The translations under genes were made by a program, and so were the position numbers. From Pseudomonas sp. GM74 (GTDB taxonomy: Bacteria; Pseudomonadota; Gammaproteobacteria; Pseudomonadales; Pseudomonadaceae), in the NCBI RefSeq assembly GCF_000282455.1, contig NZ_AKJG01000106.1:26159-90158 (forward strand): DNA of 64,000 bases. Direction: 5' to 3'. How positions within the stretch are numbered: position 1 is the stretch's first letter; every line of letters starts with the position of its first letter. The notes beneath the pieces were generated by a model that saw only the letters and a list, made by a program, of their open reading frames with translations, made no database searches and was not told the DNA's origin. Shown here piece by piece: positions 1 to 7,663 of the stretch.

Positions 1-193
1 CGCCGCTGTAGGTGAGGGTGGTGTCATTGGGGTTCTGCACGCGGATTCTCACGGCAAAACGCACTTCCATGCCCTCGCCTTGCAGGGGCTCGACACCCAC
101 GACGTTGATTTTCAACGGGTCTCGATTGGGCAGCGAGGAACAGGCGCTCAGGCAGAGCAGGAGGGAAATCAGGACCGCGTGGAGGCTGCGCAT
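1..193 (-). CDS. LEA14/WHy-like lipoprotein, 5' part only
   Basis: The gene runs off the left edge of the window, so only the first 64 codons are present. The protein begins with a short basic and hydrophobic stretch ending in LSAC, a lipobox, so the mature protein would start at Cys18 and be membrane anchored. After a short linker comes a segment with the pattern VRIRVQNPNDTTL, typical of the LEA type 2/WHy (water stress and hypersensitive response) fold found in small Pseudomonas lipoproteins of unknown exact role. The ATG at 193 is the only good start. The class is supported by the lipobox and the NPN motif; the function is not. Confidence 0.7.
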   Translation of the reverse strand, partial: MRSLHAVLISLLLCLSACSSLPNRDPLKINVVGVEPLQGEGMEVRFAVRIRVQNPNDTTLTYSG

Positions 194-250
194 GGAGGTG
201 CTCTCATCTGAAAAAGGCTGAACCGCCAGCGGCTCAGCCATTGAGCCCGA

Positions 251-1723
251 CTAGTGGTTCGACTGTGCGACCACCGCAGCCTTTGCGGGTTCATCCCTGG
301 CGGTCACATCTGGGTTCTGCATGACCTGAAGCACCGAGGCCTCAGGATCGAATTCGTCCTCTTCCAGTTCGATGAATTCCTCGGGCAGGAAGATATTAAG
401 AACGATAGCGCACAGCGCGCCGACGGTGATGGGCGATTCGAAAATGTTGTGCAGGGCCTTGGGCAGTTCACGCAAGACCTCCGGCACGGCGGCCACGCCC
501 AGGCCCATGCCGATGGAAATCGCCACGATCAGCATGTTGCGCCGATGCAGGCCCGCCTCGGCGAGAATCTTGATCCCGGCCACGGCGACGGTGCCGAACA
601 TCACCAGTTCCGCGCCACCGAGCACCGGTTTCGGCATCAGTTGCAGTACCGCGCCGATCATTGGGAACAGGCCAAGCACCACCAGCAATCCTGCAATGAA
701 AAACGCCACGTAGCGGCTGGCCACGCCCGTGAGCTGGATCACCCCGTTGTTCTGGGCGAAGGTCACCATCGGCATGCTGTTGAACACCGCCGCCATGGCC
801 GAGTTGAGGCCATCGGCGAGCAGGCCGGACTTGATCCGGCGAATGTACACCGGGCCTTTGACCGGTTGCCGGGAGATCATCGAGTTGGCCGTGAGGTCAC
901 CGGCGGCCTCCAGCGGCGACACCAGGAAGATCACCGCCACCGGAATGAACGCCACCCAATCGAAGGAGAACCCGTACTTGAACGGTACCGGTACGCTCAT
1001 CAGCGGGACTTCGGGCAGGCTGTTGAAATCCACCTGGCCCGTGAGCCATGCCACCCCGTAGCCCAGGGTCAGGCCGATGACAATCGCCCCCAGGCGCAGA
1101 AACGGCACGTCCACCCGGTTCAACACCACGATGGTGCCCAGCACCAGCGCCGCCAGGGCCAGGTGACTGGCCGCCCCCAGATCCGGGGCGCCGAAGCCGC
1201 CGGCGATGTCGGTCATCGCCACCTTGATCAGCGACAAGCCCATCAGCGTGATGATCGTCCCGGTCACCACCGGGGTGATCAGCATGCGCAGTTTGCCGAT
1301 GAACTGGCTCAGCACCACTTCGATGAACGCGGCAAAAAAGCACACGCCGAAGATGGTCGAGAGAATCTCGTCGGTGCCGCCGCCCCGGGCCTTGACCATG
1401 AAACCGGCGCTGAGAATCACACTGATGAACGAGAAACTGGTGCCTTGCAGGCACAACAGGCCGGAGCCTACCGGGCCGAAGCGCCGCGCCTGCACGAAGG
1501 TGCCCAGGCCGGAAACGAACAGCGCCATGCTGATCAGGTAAGGAATTTCGCTTTGCAGGCCCAGGGCACTGCCCATGATCAGCGTCGGGGTGATGATGCC
1601 GACGAAACTTGCCAGCACGTGTTGCAGGGCGGCAAAGACGGTGGCGGTCAGATGCGGGCGGTCATCGAGGCCGTAGATCAGGTCGCTGTGGCGTGGAGCG
1701 GGGGCTTTTTCGGAGGCGGTCAT
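251..1723 (-). CDS. NCS2 family purine/uracil:cation symporter
   Basis: An inner-membrane permease of 490 residues, the usual length for the nucleobase-ascorbate transporter (NCS2) family, with about 12-14 hydrophobic segments. Family signatures are present: the QH pair of the first membrane helix (Gln34, His35), the acidic EAAGD motif (Glu272, Asp276) before the binding site, and the NAT signature QNNGVIQLTG (324-333). The Asn in the QNNG motif is the pattern of xanthine or urate transporters rather than pure uracil permeases, so proton-coupled xanthine/uracil uptake is likely. The acidic C-terminal tail is cytoplasmic. The ATG at 1723 has no strong Shine-Dalgarno sequence. It lies 97 bases downstream of the HPP gene on the same strand; no purine catabolic gene is nearby. 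Confidence 0.9.
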   Translation of the reverse strand: MTASEKAPAPRHSDLIYGLDDRPHLTATVFAALQHVLASFVGIITPTLIMGSALGLQSEIPYLISMALFVSGLGTFVQARRFGPVGSGLLCLQGTSFSFISVILSAGFMVKARGGGTDEILSTIFGVCFFAAFIEVVLSQFIGKLRMLITPVVTGTIITLMGLSLIKVAMTDIAGGFGAPDLGAASHLALAALVLGTIVVLNRVDVPFLRLGAIVIGLTLGYGVAWLTGQVDFNSLPEVPLMSVPVPFKYGFSFDWVAFIPVAVIFLVSPLEAAGDLTANSMISRQPVKGPVYIRRIKSGLLADGLNSAMAAVFNSMPMVTFAQNNGVIQLTGVASRYVAFFIAGLLVVLGLFPMIGAVLQLMPKPVLGGAELVMFGTVAVAGIKILAEAGLHRRNMLIVAISIGMGLGVAAVPEVLRELPKALHNIFESPITVGALCAIVLNIFLPEEFIELEEDEFDPEASVLQVMQNPDVTARDEPAKAAVVAQSNH

Positions 1724-1820
1724 GGTGGTTTGCGTGCCAGAAGGCGGGCCGGGTCAGAAAATGGAGGCGCAGGATGCCAGAACCGCCCGGCCACGGCAAA
1801 AGAACCTCTAAAACAGCGAC

Positions 1821-2528
1821 TTACAATCTTGGGGCGAGCACCTCGCCGACGCTGCGGCGTTTGGCGTGCAGTTGGCTGGCCTGGATCAACTGCTCGAGGT
1901 CTTCGGGGGTGACGTCATAGAACGCTTCCATGTCGGCCAACGCCAGTTTCAGGTCTTCGGCGGTGATGGCCTGACGGTCGACCGGCGAGTGATCGGCAGG
2001 AATCCTGGCCACCGTCTCGCTGGCGCTCTTGGGGTAACGAACACGGGTCAGGTTGTTGTAGGCCAGGGCGCAGAACAGCATCGTCGCCGCGCTGAGCATC
2101 ACCGGCCCAATGGCTCTCCAGTCCATGGCAATGGTCGCCGGATCGGCCAGCACCAGGGTCAGGGCCAAGGCACCGGCCGGCGGATGCAGGCACCGCAGCC
2201 AGCACATCAGGATCAACGCCATGCCCGCCGCCAGGCAAGCGCTTCCCAGGGTTCGGCCTAACACATGAGCCACCAGCAAGGCAATCACCCCGGCGCTCAG
2301 GTAGCCGCCGAGAATCGACCAGGGCTGGGCGAGCGCGCCCGAAGACACGGCAAACAACAGCACCGCCGAGGCCCCCAGCGGGCCGATCAGGTGCTGGGCC
2401 ACCTCGATGCCGAACACCTGGCTACAGAGCCACACGCTCATCAGGGTCCCCAGGGCCATGCCGATGGCAGCGCGGCTCCATTCGGTGGGGCGGGTATTGA
2501 TGGCGGCGGGCAACCAGCGGGCAAGCAT
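1821..2528 (-). CDS. HPP family integral membrane protein, no CBS domains
   Basis: A 235-residue protein with about four or five hydrophobic segments in its first 170 residues. It carries the family motifs PLGASAVLLFA (50-60), AQPWSILGG (68-75) and the naming HPP motif in LHPPAGA (114-120). HPP proteins are membrane proteins of uncertain function; some family members have been linked to nitrite transport. Many Pseudomonas relatives continue into two cytoplasmic CBS domains. Here the reading frame stops about 35 residues after the acidic linker DLEQLIQASQLHAKRR, where the CBS part would begin. The next 97 bases before the permease gene hold no CBS coding in any frame, so this is a clean short form rather than a frameshift. 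Confidence 0.85.
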   Translation of the reverse strand: MLARWLPAAINTRPTEWSRAAIGMALGTLMSVWLCSQVFGIEVAQHLIGPLGASAVLLFAVSSGALAQPWSILGGYLSAGVIALLVAHVLGRTLGSACLAAGMALILMCWLRCLHPPAGALALTLVLADPATIAMDWRAIGPVMLSAATMLFCALAYNNLTRVRYPKSASETVARIPADHSPVDRQAITAEDLKLALADMEAFYDVTPEDLEQLIQASQLHAKRRSVGEVLAPRL

Positions 2529-2687
2529 TTAGAGAAGACTCCGACAGAAAAAATCGAGGCAAAAAAAAGGCTTAGCTGGGGAACCCAGAAAGCCCTTGAA
2601 GTTGTTCCAACTGTTGGGGGAGGAACGCGCACAGTTTGCCGTTCAATCCTGCTGCTGACAAATTCATATTAATGAGCTTTCAGTGCA

Positions 2688-3866
2688 TTAATTTTGCTTT
2701 AAATTGCGCCGTCGGCCGCTTGTGTAGCACAGCAAACCGCCCAGGGCAGCGAGTGTACTCAAGGCATAAAACATCGTCGGCGCCGGGGTGTGCATCAACA
2801 TGAAGCCGCAAATCACCGGACTCAGCGCACCGCCAAGGGCCGCAAGGTTTTGCGCGCCGTAGTAGCTGCCCCGCAGATCTTCCGGTGCCAGGGTGTCGAC
2901 GAACAGAAACTCGGCCGGGTAAATGATGATTTCACCGAGGGTGAAGATGAACATCGCCACGCACCAACTCACCAGGCTGTCCGCCAGGCTGAAGCCGATC
3001 AGCCCGAGGATGAACAGGCCGGTGCCGGCCACGATCCATTGGCGCAGTTGCTCGCGCTTGAGAAAACGCCCGATCTGGTATTGCAGCAAGATCACACTGA
3101 TGGCATTGCACGCGAGCAGGGCGGCCATGATCTCCATGGTGTGCCGGGGATTGCTGGTCACCAGCAGGTACTGCGACAGGTAAAAGGTAAATCGCCCGTG
3201 CACCACGGTGCTGAGCAGACAACCGGCGGTGAACAGAATCAGGGTACGGTCGTTTTTCAGGGTGATCAGGGTTTTGAGGAAACTCTGCGCCTGGCCGCTG
3301 GCAGGGGAGCGCGCCGGGTCCTTCGCGATTCCGGTCATCAGGAAAATACTGAAAAAAGCGATGGCCGCAGCGATCAGGAAGGGGGCACTGGCAAAAGCAC
3401 CGGCAATCAGTACACCGAGCATCGGCCCGACCGCATAGCCGATGTTGGTCAGCGTATAGCTCAGGGAAAACGCCTTGGCGCGCTGACCCACCGGGAGGTT
3501 TTCGCTGAGGATCGCTTTCGAACCGATCAGGAACAGCGATGAAGCGGTTTCGGTGACGATCAGGGTGATCGTGGTCAGGTAGAGGTTTTCAGCAAAGGTC
3601 AGCAACACCAGGCCGACCGCGCTGGACGCCATCGAGAGAATCAGCAAGCGGCGTTTTTCGAAGCGATCGATGATGTAGCCGCCATACAGGGAGAGCAGGG
3701 TGGCGATGAACACCGCGATGCCGAGCAGCAAGCCAACGTCCTGTTGGTTGAGGCCCAGCTTGTCGCTGACGAACAGGGTGAGCAAAGGGCTGGTGATGGC
3801 GCGGCTGACGACAATGGTCAGCGAGCAGATCAGCAGGCGGCGGATGAGGGGGGAGTAGCTGGTCAC
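2688..3866 (-). CDS. MFS transporter, MdtH/YceL-like drug exporter
   Basis: A 12-helix major facilitator of 392 residues. Motif A-like residues YIIDRFEKRR lie between helices 2 and 3, and the second half has an FLFVDTLAPEDLRGSYYG segment resembling MdtH-type multidrug exporters. I prefer the GTG at 3866 (protein begins MTSYSPLIRR) because AAGGA lies 10 bases upstream. An in-frame ATG at 3899 would add 11 residues but has no Shine-Dalgarno and sits in the loop of an inverted repeat; frames further upstream overlap the preceding gene. It lies 89 bases downstream of the glycosyltransferase that ends the arn operon and could be read from it. The substrate is unknown. Confidence 0.85.
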   Translation of the reverse strand: MTSYSPLIRRLLICSLTIVVSRAITSPLLTLFVSDKLGLNQQDVGLLLGIAVFIATLLSLYGGYIIDRFEKRRLLILSMASSAVGLVLLTFAENLYLTTITLIVTETASSLFLIGSKAILSENLPVGQRAKAFSLSYTLTNIGYAVGPMLGVLIAGAFASAPFLIAAAIAFFSIFLMTGIAKDPARSPASGQAQSFLKTLITLKNDRTLILFTAGCLLSTVVHGRFTFYLSQYLLVTSNPRHTMEIMAALLACNAISVILLQYQIGRFLKREQLRQWIVAGTGLFILGLIGFSLADSLVSWCVAMFIFTLGEIIIYPAEFLFVDTLAPEDLRGSYYGAQNLAALGGALSPVICGFMLMHTPAPTMFYALSTLAALGGLLCYTSGRRRNLKQN

Positions 3867-3884
3867 GGCGCGAATATCCTTATT

Positions 3885-3910
3885 CGATCGGGCCGGCATC
3901 AGCCCGATCG
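3885..3910. repeat. Perfect 9-bp inverted repeat before the MFS gene
   Basis: CGATCGGGC and GCCCGATCG flank an 8-base loop in the gap between the arn-operon glycosyltransferase and the MFS gene. There is no T-run on either side, so it is not a canonical terminator. It could be an operator or an RNA hairpin limiting readthrough from the arn operon, and an alternative ATG for the MFS gene lies in its loop. Confidence 0.5.
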
Positions 3911-3955
3911 TGAGCGCTACTCTAGCAGCCGGATACTCGGTCGTTGCAACGGGAT

Positions 3956-5539
3956 TCAATTGAGGTGCAGCAGCACGAAATCGTTCTTGTCGAACCGCCC
4001 GCTCAACACGGGTGGCAACGCACCTATAGCCGTGCCTTGCAGTGTCTTGTAAACGTTCAGGTCCATCATCAGCCACGCCGGGCCCTTGAGGGCGTCAAGT
4101 TCCCGGGGTGAATCGGTGAACTCCGGTTGCAGGCCTTGATTGATGTTGACCATGAACTTGATGGCTTTGGCATCCTTGCCCATCGCGTGCATTACCAAGG
4201 GGGCGGGGTCTTCTTGAACCCGTTCAAAGGCTTCGTGGCTGAAGGTCCGGGTGTCGTAAAGCTGTCGCTGGATCGGCTCGAACTGCAGGATATATAACGA
4301 CCACAGTGCCAGGACCGCGCAAAGAGCGAGAATCTGTGCGCGCCATCGAGGTTGCTTGAACGCTGCCACGGCGACCGCTTGCAACACGCCGAGAATGATG
4401 AACAACGAAGTGAGGTGAGCCACGTCTTCGGGGAATCTTCGCTGTATCACCAGCAAGGTCACGATCAGCATCCCTGGGATCAGTAGCCAAAGCCCCTGCA
4501 TCAATACGCGCAGCCAACTGAATAGCCGACCTTGCACGGCGTAAAACGGATAGGCCGCAATGATCGCCGCCATGGGCAGCATCGGCAGCAGGTAACGGGC
4601 CTTTTTCGCCAGCGGGACGGAAAGGCCGACCATCACGATCAACCCGGCGGCCGCGCAGTACAGCATCAGGCGCAATCCCGGGCCTGACTGTTGTCGGCCA
4701 GAAGCTGCGACCGCCATCAGCGCCAGCACTGCCAGCGGCCAGGCCAGTGCGTAGTTGCCTGGCGAACTGGTGAAGTAATACATCACCTCATTGGAGCCTT
4801 CGCTACCATCCATGCGTCCCATGAACTGCATGCGAATCACATCCTGCAAGAAGGCCGGGCCGCCACTGACGTCCGCCAGCCACAACAAAAGCCCGACGCA
4901 CACCGCCAGCAGCAAGGAGGCCAGCAATCCGAAGACCAGCAACCGTCGCCATTGGCGATTTACCAGGAAATAGCCGCACAGCATCCCCGCAGGAATGACC
5001 AGGCCGATGGGCCCACGAATCCAGAAGCCCAGCATCAGCAAGGCAAAGACCAGGACCCATCGGCGCGGCGCCGCAAAGTGATCGGCGGCATAGCCCAGGT
5101 AGAACACGCTGAACGCGACGGCCGCCAGCATCAGGTCGAGGGAAACTGCGCGGGTTTCGGTGATGAAGGTGTTGGTCAACAGCATCAAGGCGATGCTCAG
5201 CAGCGCCCAACGCGGGGAGTAGGGCGCCAACAGGCGGTACATCAAGGTGACGATGACCGCCGCGGCGATGGCGCTCGGCAGCCATGCGGTCAGGCTGGTG
5301 ACCTGGCCGAACGGCAGTGAAAGCAGCCAGATGAATACCGTTGAAAGACCCGAATAGTCGGCGTAGGGCTGACCATAGGTCGTCGGAAAAAACGACGGTC
5401 CATTGCGCAGCATCTCCTGGGCGAACAGCACGAAGCGCGAATCGAAACCGATGGCCGCTTGCTGGTAAATCCCGGCGCAGAACAACAACAGCGCCAACAG
5501 GCCCAGCGCAAGGGACTGTTGGCGGATGTGAGGGATCAT
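3956..5539 (-). CDS. ArnT/PMT-like membrane glycosyltransferase
   Basis: A 527-residue integral membrane protein with about 10-12 hydrophobic helices and a soluble C-terminal tail. The N-terminal periplasmic loop after helix 1 has the GFDSRFVLFAQEMLRNG pattern, where ArnT and PMT enzymes carry their catalytic acidic residue (compare DETRYAQISQGML in ArnT). This places it in the GT39/GT83 (PMT_2) superfamily of polyprenyl-phosphate-sugar transferases. The ATG at 5539 follows the ugd stop by 5 bases, so it is the last gene of the arn operon. It probably moves a lipid-linked sugar onto an envelope acceptor, but it is clearly divergent from the two true ArnT proteins in this window, so its donor and acceptor are not known. 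Confidence 0.85.
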   Translation of the reverse strand: MIPHIRQQSLALGLLALLLFCAGIYQQAAIGFDSRFVLFAQEMLRNGPSFFPTTYGQPYADYSGLSTVFIWLLSLPFGQVTSLTAWLPSAIAAAVIVTLMYRLLAPYSPRWALLSIALMLLTNTFITETRAVSLDLMLAAVAFSVFYLGYAADHFAAPRRWVLVFALLMLGFWIRGPIGLVIPAGMLCGYFLVNRQWRRLLVFGLLASLLLAVCVGLLLWLADVSGGPAFLQDVIRMQFMGRMDGSEGSNEVMYYFTSSPGNYALAWPLAVLALMAVAASGRQQSGPGLRLMLYCAAAGLIVMVGLSVPLAKKARYLLPMLPMAAIIAAYPFYAVQGRLFSWLRVLMQGLWLLIPGMLIVTLLVIQRRFPEDVAHLTSLFIILGVLQAVAVAAFKQPRWRAQILALCAVLALWSLYILQFEPIQRQLYDTRTFSHEAFERVQEDPAPLVMHAMGKDAKAIKFMVNINQGLQPEFTDSPRELDALKGPAWLMMDLNVYKTLQGTAIGALPPVLSGRFDKNDFVLLHLN

Positions 5540-5544
5540 GGTGT

Positions 5545-6924
5545 TCAGGCGACCACTGACTCGCCAATCCATTGCTGGTACGGAATAGGCAATTTGCTCG
5601 ACTCGCCCCGGCCGATCGGGAAGTAGGTGAAACCGATGCGTGCCAGACGGTCTGCGTCGTACAGGTTGCGGCCGTCGAAGATCACCGGTGCGTTGAGCCG
5701 CTGCTGGATCAGCTCGAAGTCCGGCGCCTTGAACTGTTGCCATTCGGTGCAGATGATCAGTGCATCGGCACCGGACAGGACTGACTCGGGGGTACCCATG
5801 AGCATCAGTTTCGATTCATCGGGATACAGCTTCTGGGTTTCCTGCATGGCTTCCGGATCGAATGCACGGACATTTGCCCCGGCAGCCCACAAGGATTCGA
5901 GCAGCACCCGGCTTGGCGCATCGCGCATGTCGTCGGTGTTTGGCTTGAACGCCAGGCCCCACAAGGCAAAGGTCCTGCCACGCAAATCGCCCTTGTAGAA
6001 CGCGTTGATGCGCTCGAACAGCTTGTATTTCTGCCGCTCGTTGATGGCTTCCACCGCTTGCAGCAGGTCGCTGGAGCAATGGGCTTGCTCGGCGCTGTGG
6101 ATCAGGGCGCGCATGTCCTTTGGGAAGCATGAGCCACCGTAGCCGCAACCGGGGTAGATGAAGTGGTAGCCAATGCGCGAGTCGGCACCGATGCCCAAGC
6201 GTACCGATTCGATGTCGGCACCCAGGTGCTCGGCCAGTTCGGCGATCTGGTTGATGAAGCTGATCTTGGTCGCCAGCATGCAGTTGGCGGCGTACTTGGT
6301 CAACTCGGCGCTGCGCAGGTCCATGAACATGATGCGTTCATGGTTGCGGTTGAAGGGCGAGTACAGGTCTCGCATCACCTCACGCACTTCTTCGCGCTCG
6401 CAGCCCACGACGATACGGTCCGGGCGACGGCAATCGGCCACCGCCGAACCTTCTTTCAAGAACTCCGGGTTGGAGACGACATCGAACTGCAATACGCGCC
6501 CGGCGTTGAGCAGGCATTTGTCGATGTGTGCACGCAAGGCATCGCCGGTGCCGACCGGGACGGTGGACTTCTCCACCAGGATCGCCGGTTGCTGGCGATG
6601 ACGCGCCACTGCGTCGCCCACCGACATCACGTAGCGTAGGTCCGCCGAGCCGTCGTCCCGGGACGGAGTACCGACCGCGATGAACAGCACCTCACCATGC
6701 TCAACGGCGAATTTTTCGTCGCTGCTGAACTGCAACCGCTTGGCATCCAGGCCTTCGCGTACCAGGCTGGCCAGCCCGGGTTCGAAGATACTCACGTGGC
6801 CCTGTTGGAGCAGTTCGACTTTTTTCTCGTCCACGTCCATGCAGACCACATCGTGGCCTACTTCCGCCAATACCGCTGCCTGCACCAGGCCGACATAACC
6901 GCTACCAAACACACTGATTTTCAT
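5545..6924 (-). CDS. ugd: UDP-glucose 6-dehydrogenase
   Basis: Oxidises UDP-glucose to UDP-glucuronate with NAD, supplying the substrate of ArnA. The protein has 459 residues, standard for the family. The Rossmann motif GSGYVGL is at 7-13, the central Glu/Lys segment NPEFLKEGSA at 152-161, and the catalytic cysteine is Cys266 in GGSCFPKD. The ATG at 6924 has AAGGAG 7 bases upstream and overlaps the end of arnF by 4 bases; longer in-frame extensions run through arnF and are not real. An ugd copy inside the arn operon couples precursor supply to lipid A modification. Confidence 0.96.
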   Translation of the reverse strand: MKISVFGSGYVGLVQAAVLAEVGHDVVCMDVDEKKVELLQQGHVSIFEPGLASLVREGLDAKRLQFSSDEKFAVEHGEVLFIAVGTPSRDDGSADLRYVMSVGDAVARHRQQPAILVEKSTVPVGTGDALRAHIDKCLLNAGRVLQFDVVSNPEFLKEGSAVADCRRPDRIVVGCEREEVREVMRDLYSPFNRNHERIMFMDLRSAELTKYAANCMLATKISFINQIAELAEHLGADIESVRLGIGADSRIGYHFIYPGCGYGGSCFPKDMRALIHSAEQAHCSSDLLQAVEAINERQKYKLFERINAFYKGDLRGRTFALWGLAFKPNTDDMRDAPSRVLLESLWAAGANVRAFDPEAMQETQKLYPDESKLMLMGTPESVLSGADALIICTEWQQFKAPDFELIQQRLNAPVIFDGRNLYDADRLARIGFTYFPIGRGESSKLPIPYQQWIGESVVA

Positions 6925-7322
6925 GGGGCACTCCTTGATTCGGGCGCACGAGCAGGTCGAGAATTGATGGTAATGACGCCGAGGATGACCAATGCCACGC
7001 CAAGGCTTTTCGTAAGGCTGAACGTTTCGTTGAACAGCGGCAGGCTGGCGGCCAGCAGGTACACCAGCGCGTAGCTGATACTCAACAACGAATACGCACG
7101 GCCCAGGGGCAGGTCCCGCAGCGCGACGAGCCAGCAGAGCATCGACAGGGCGTAGGCGACGATGGCCAGGAACACCACGGCAACCGCTGTCAGGTCGATG
7201 GGGGCGCTGAGCCATTGTTCGGGTTGTGGCAGGTGACTCATGCTCCAGCGCATGCCCAGTTGGGCGGCGCTGACCAGCAAAACACTGCCCAGTGCGAAGG
7301 TGATGCCGCGACTCAGGTTCAT
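6921..7322 (-). CDS. arnF: ArnF, subunit of the L-Ara4N-phosphoundecaprenol flippase
   Basis: A small inner-membrane protein of 133 residues with four hydrophobic helices of the SMR/EamA type. With ArnE it moves undecaprenyl-phosphate-L-Ara4N across the inner membrane. Recognisable features are the conserved LPLGRAYSLLSISYALVYL segment at about 72-90 and the second-half FNETFSLTKSLGVALVILGV. The ATG at 7322 overlaps the arnE stop as ATGA, so I reject the longer upstream frame that lies within arnE. Confidence 0.92.
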   Translation of the reverse strand: MNLSRGITFALGSVLLVSAAQLGMRWSMSHLPQPEQWLSAPIDLTAVAVVFLAIVAYALSMLCWLVALRDLPLGRAYSLLSISYALVYLLAASLPLFNETFSLTKSLGVALVILGVITINSRPARAPESRSAP

Positions 7323-7663
7323 GCGTGTTGCCCCAGTAGTGCCACGCCGCCGATCACCAGTGCCACACCCAGCCAGTGGCGGCTGTCGATGGTTTCGTGG
7401 AACACGAAGCGCGCCACCAGGGTGATCAGCACGAAGTTCAGGCTGAGCATCGGGTAGGCAATCCCGACTTCCAGGCGTTGCAGCACCAGCAACCACACCA
7501 GCAGGCCCAGCCCCAGGGAGGCCAGGGCCAGCCAAAGCCAGGGCGAGCGCAGTTTCTCCGCCCAGCCGGATGGTTGGGCGCGCCAGCTTTCTACCGCATA
7601 TTTCTGGGCAATCTGGCCCAGGCAGGTGAGCAGGCAGGCCACCAGTAGCAATAGCAGGCTCAT
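7319..7663 (-). CDS. arnE: ArnE, subunit of the L-Ara4N-phosphoundecaprenol flippase
   Basis: 114 residues with four hydrophobic helices, the usual size of ArnE. The opening hydrophobic helix with LTCLGQIAQK, the central VGIAYPMLSLNFVLITLVA and the HWLGVALVIGGVALLG helix match the EamA/SMR half-transporter pattern. It pairs with ArnF to flip lipid-linked L-Ara4N to the periplasmic face. The start ATG overlaps the arnT stop and its own stop overlaps the arnF start, both as ATGA, so translation is coupled. Confidence 0.92.
   Translation of the reverse strand: MSLLLLLVACLLTCLGQIAQKYAVESWRAQPSGWAEKLRSPWLWLALASLGLGLLVWLLVLQRLEVGIAYPMLSLNFVLITLVARFVFHETIDSRHWLGVALVIGGVALLGQHA

Noticed and set aside
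254..1912. 552-codon plus-strand open frame
   Set aside because: It is antisense to the NCS2 permease and HPP genes, rich in His, Gln, Arg and Gly, without any domain, which is the usual by-product of GC-rich third positions.
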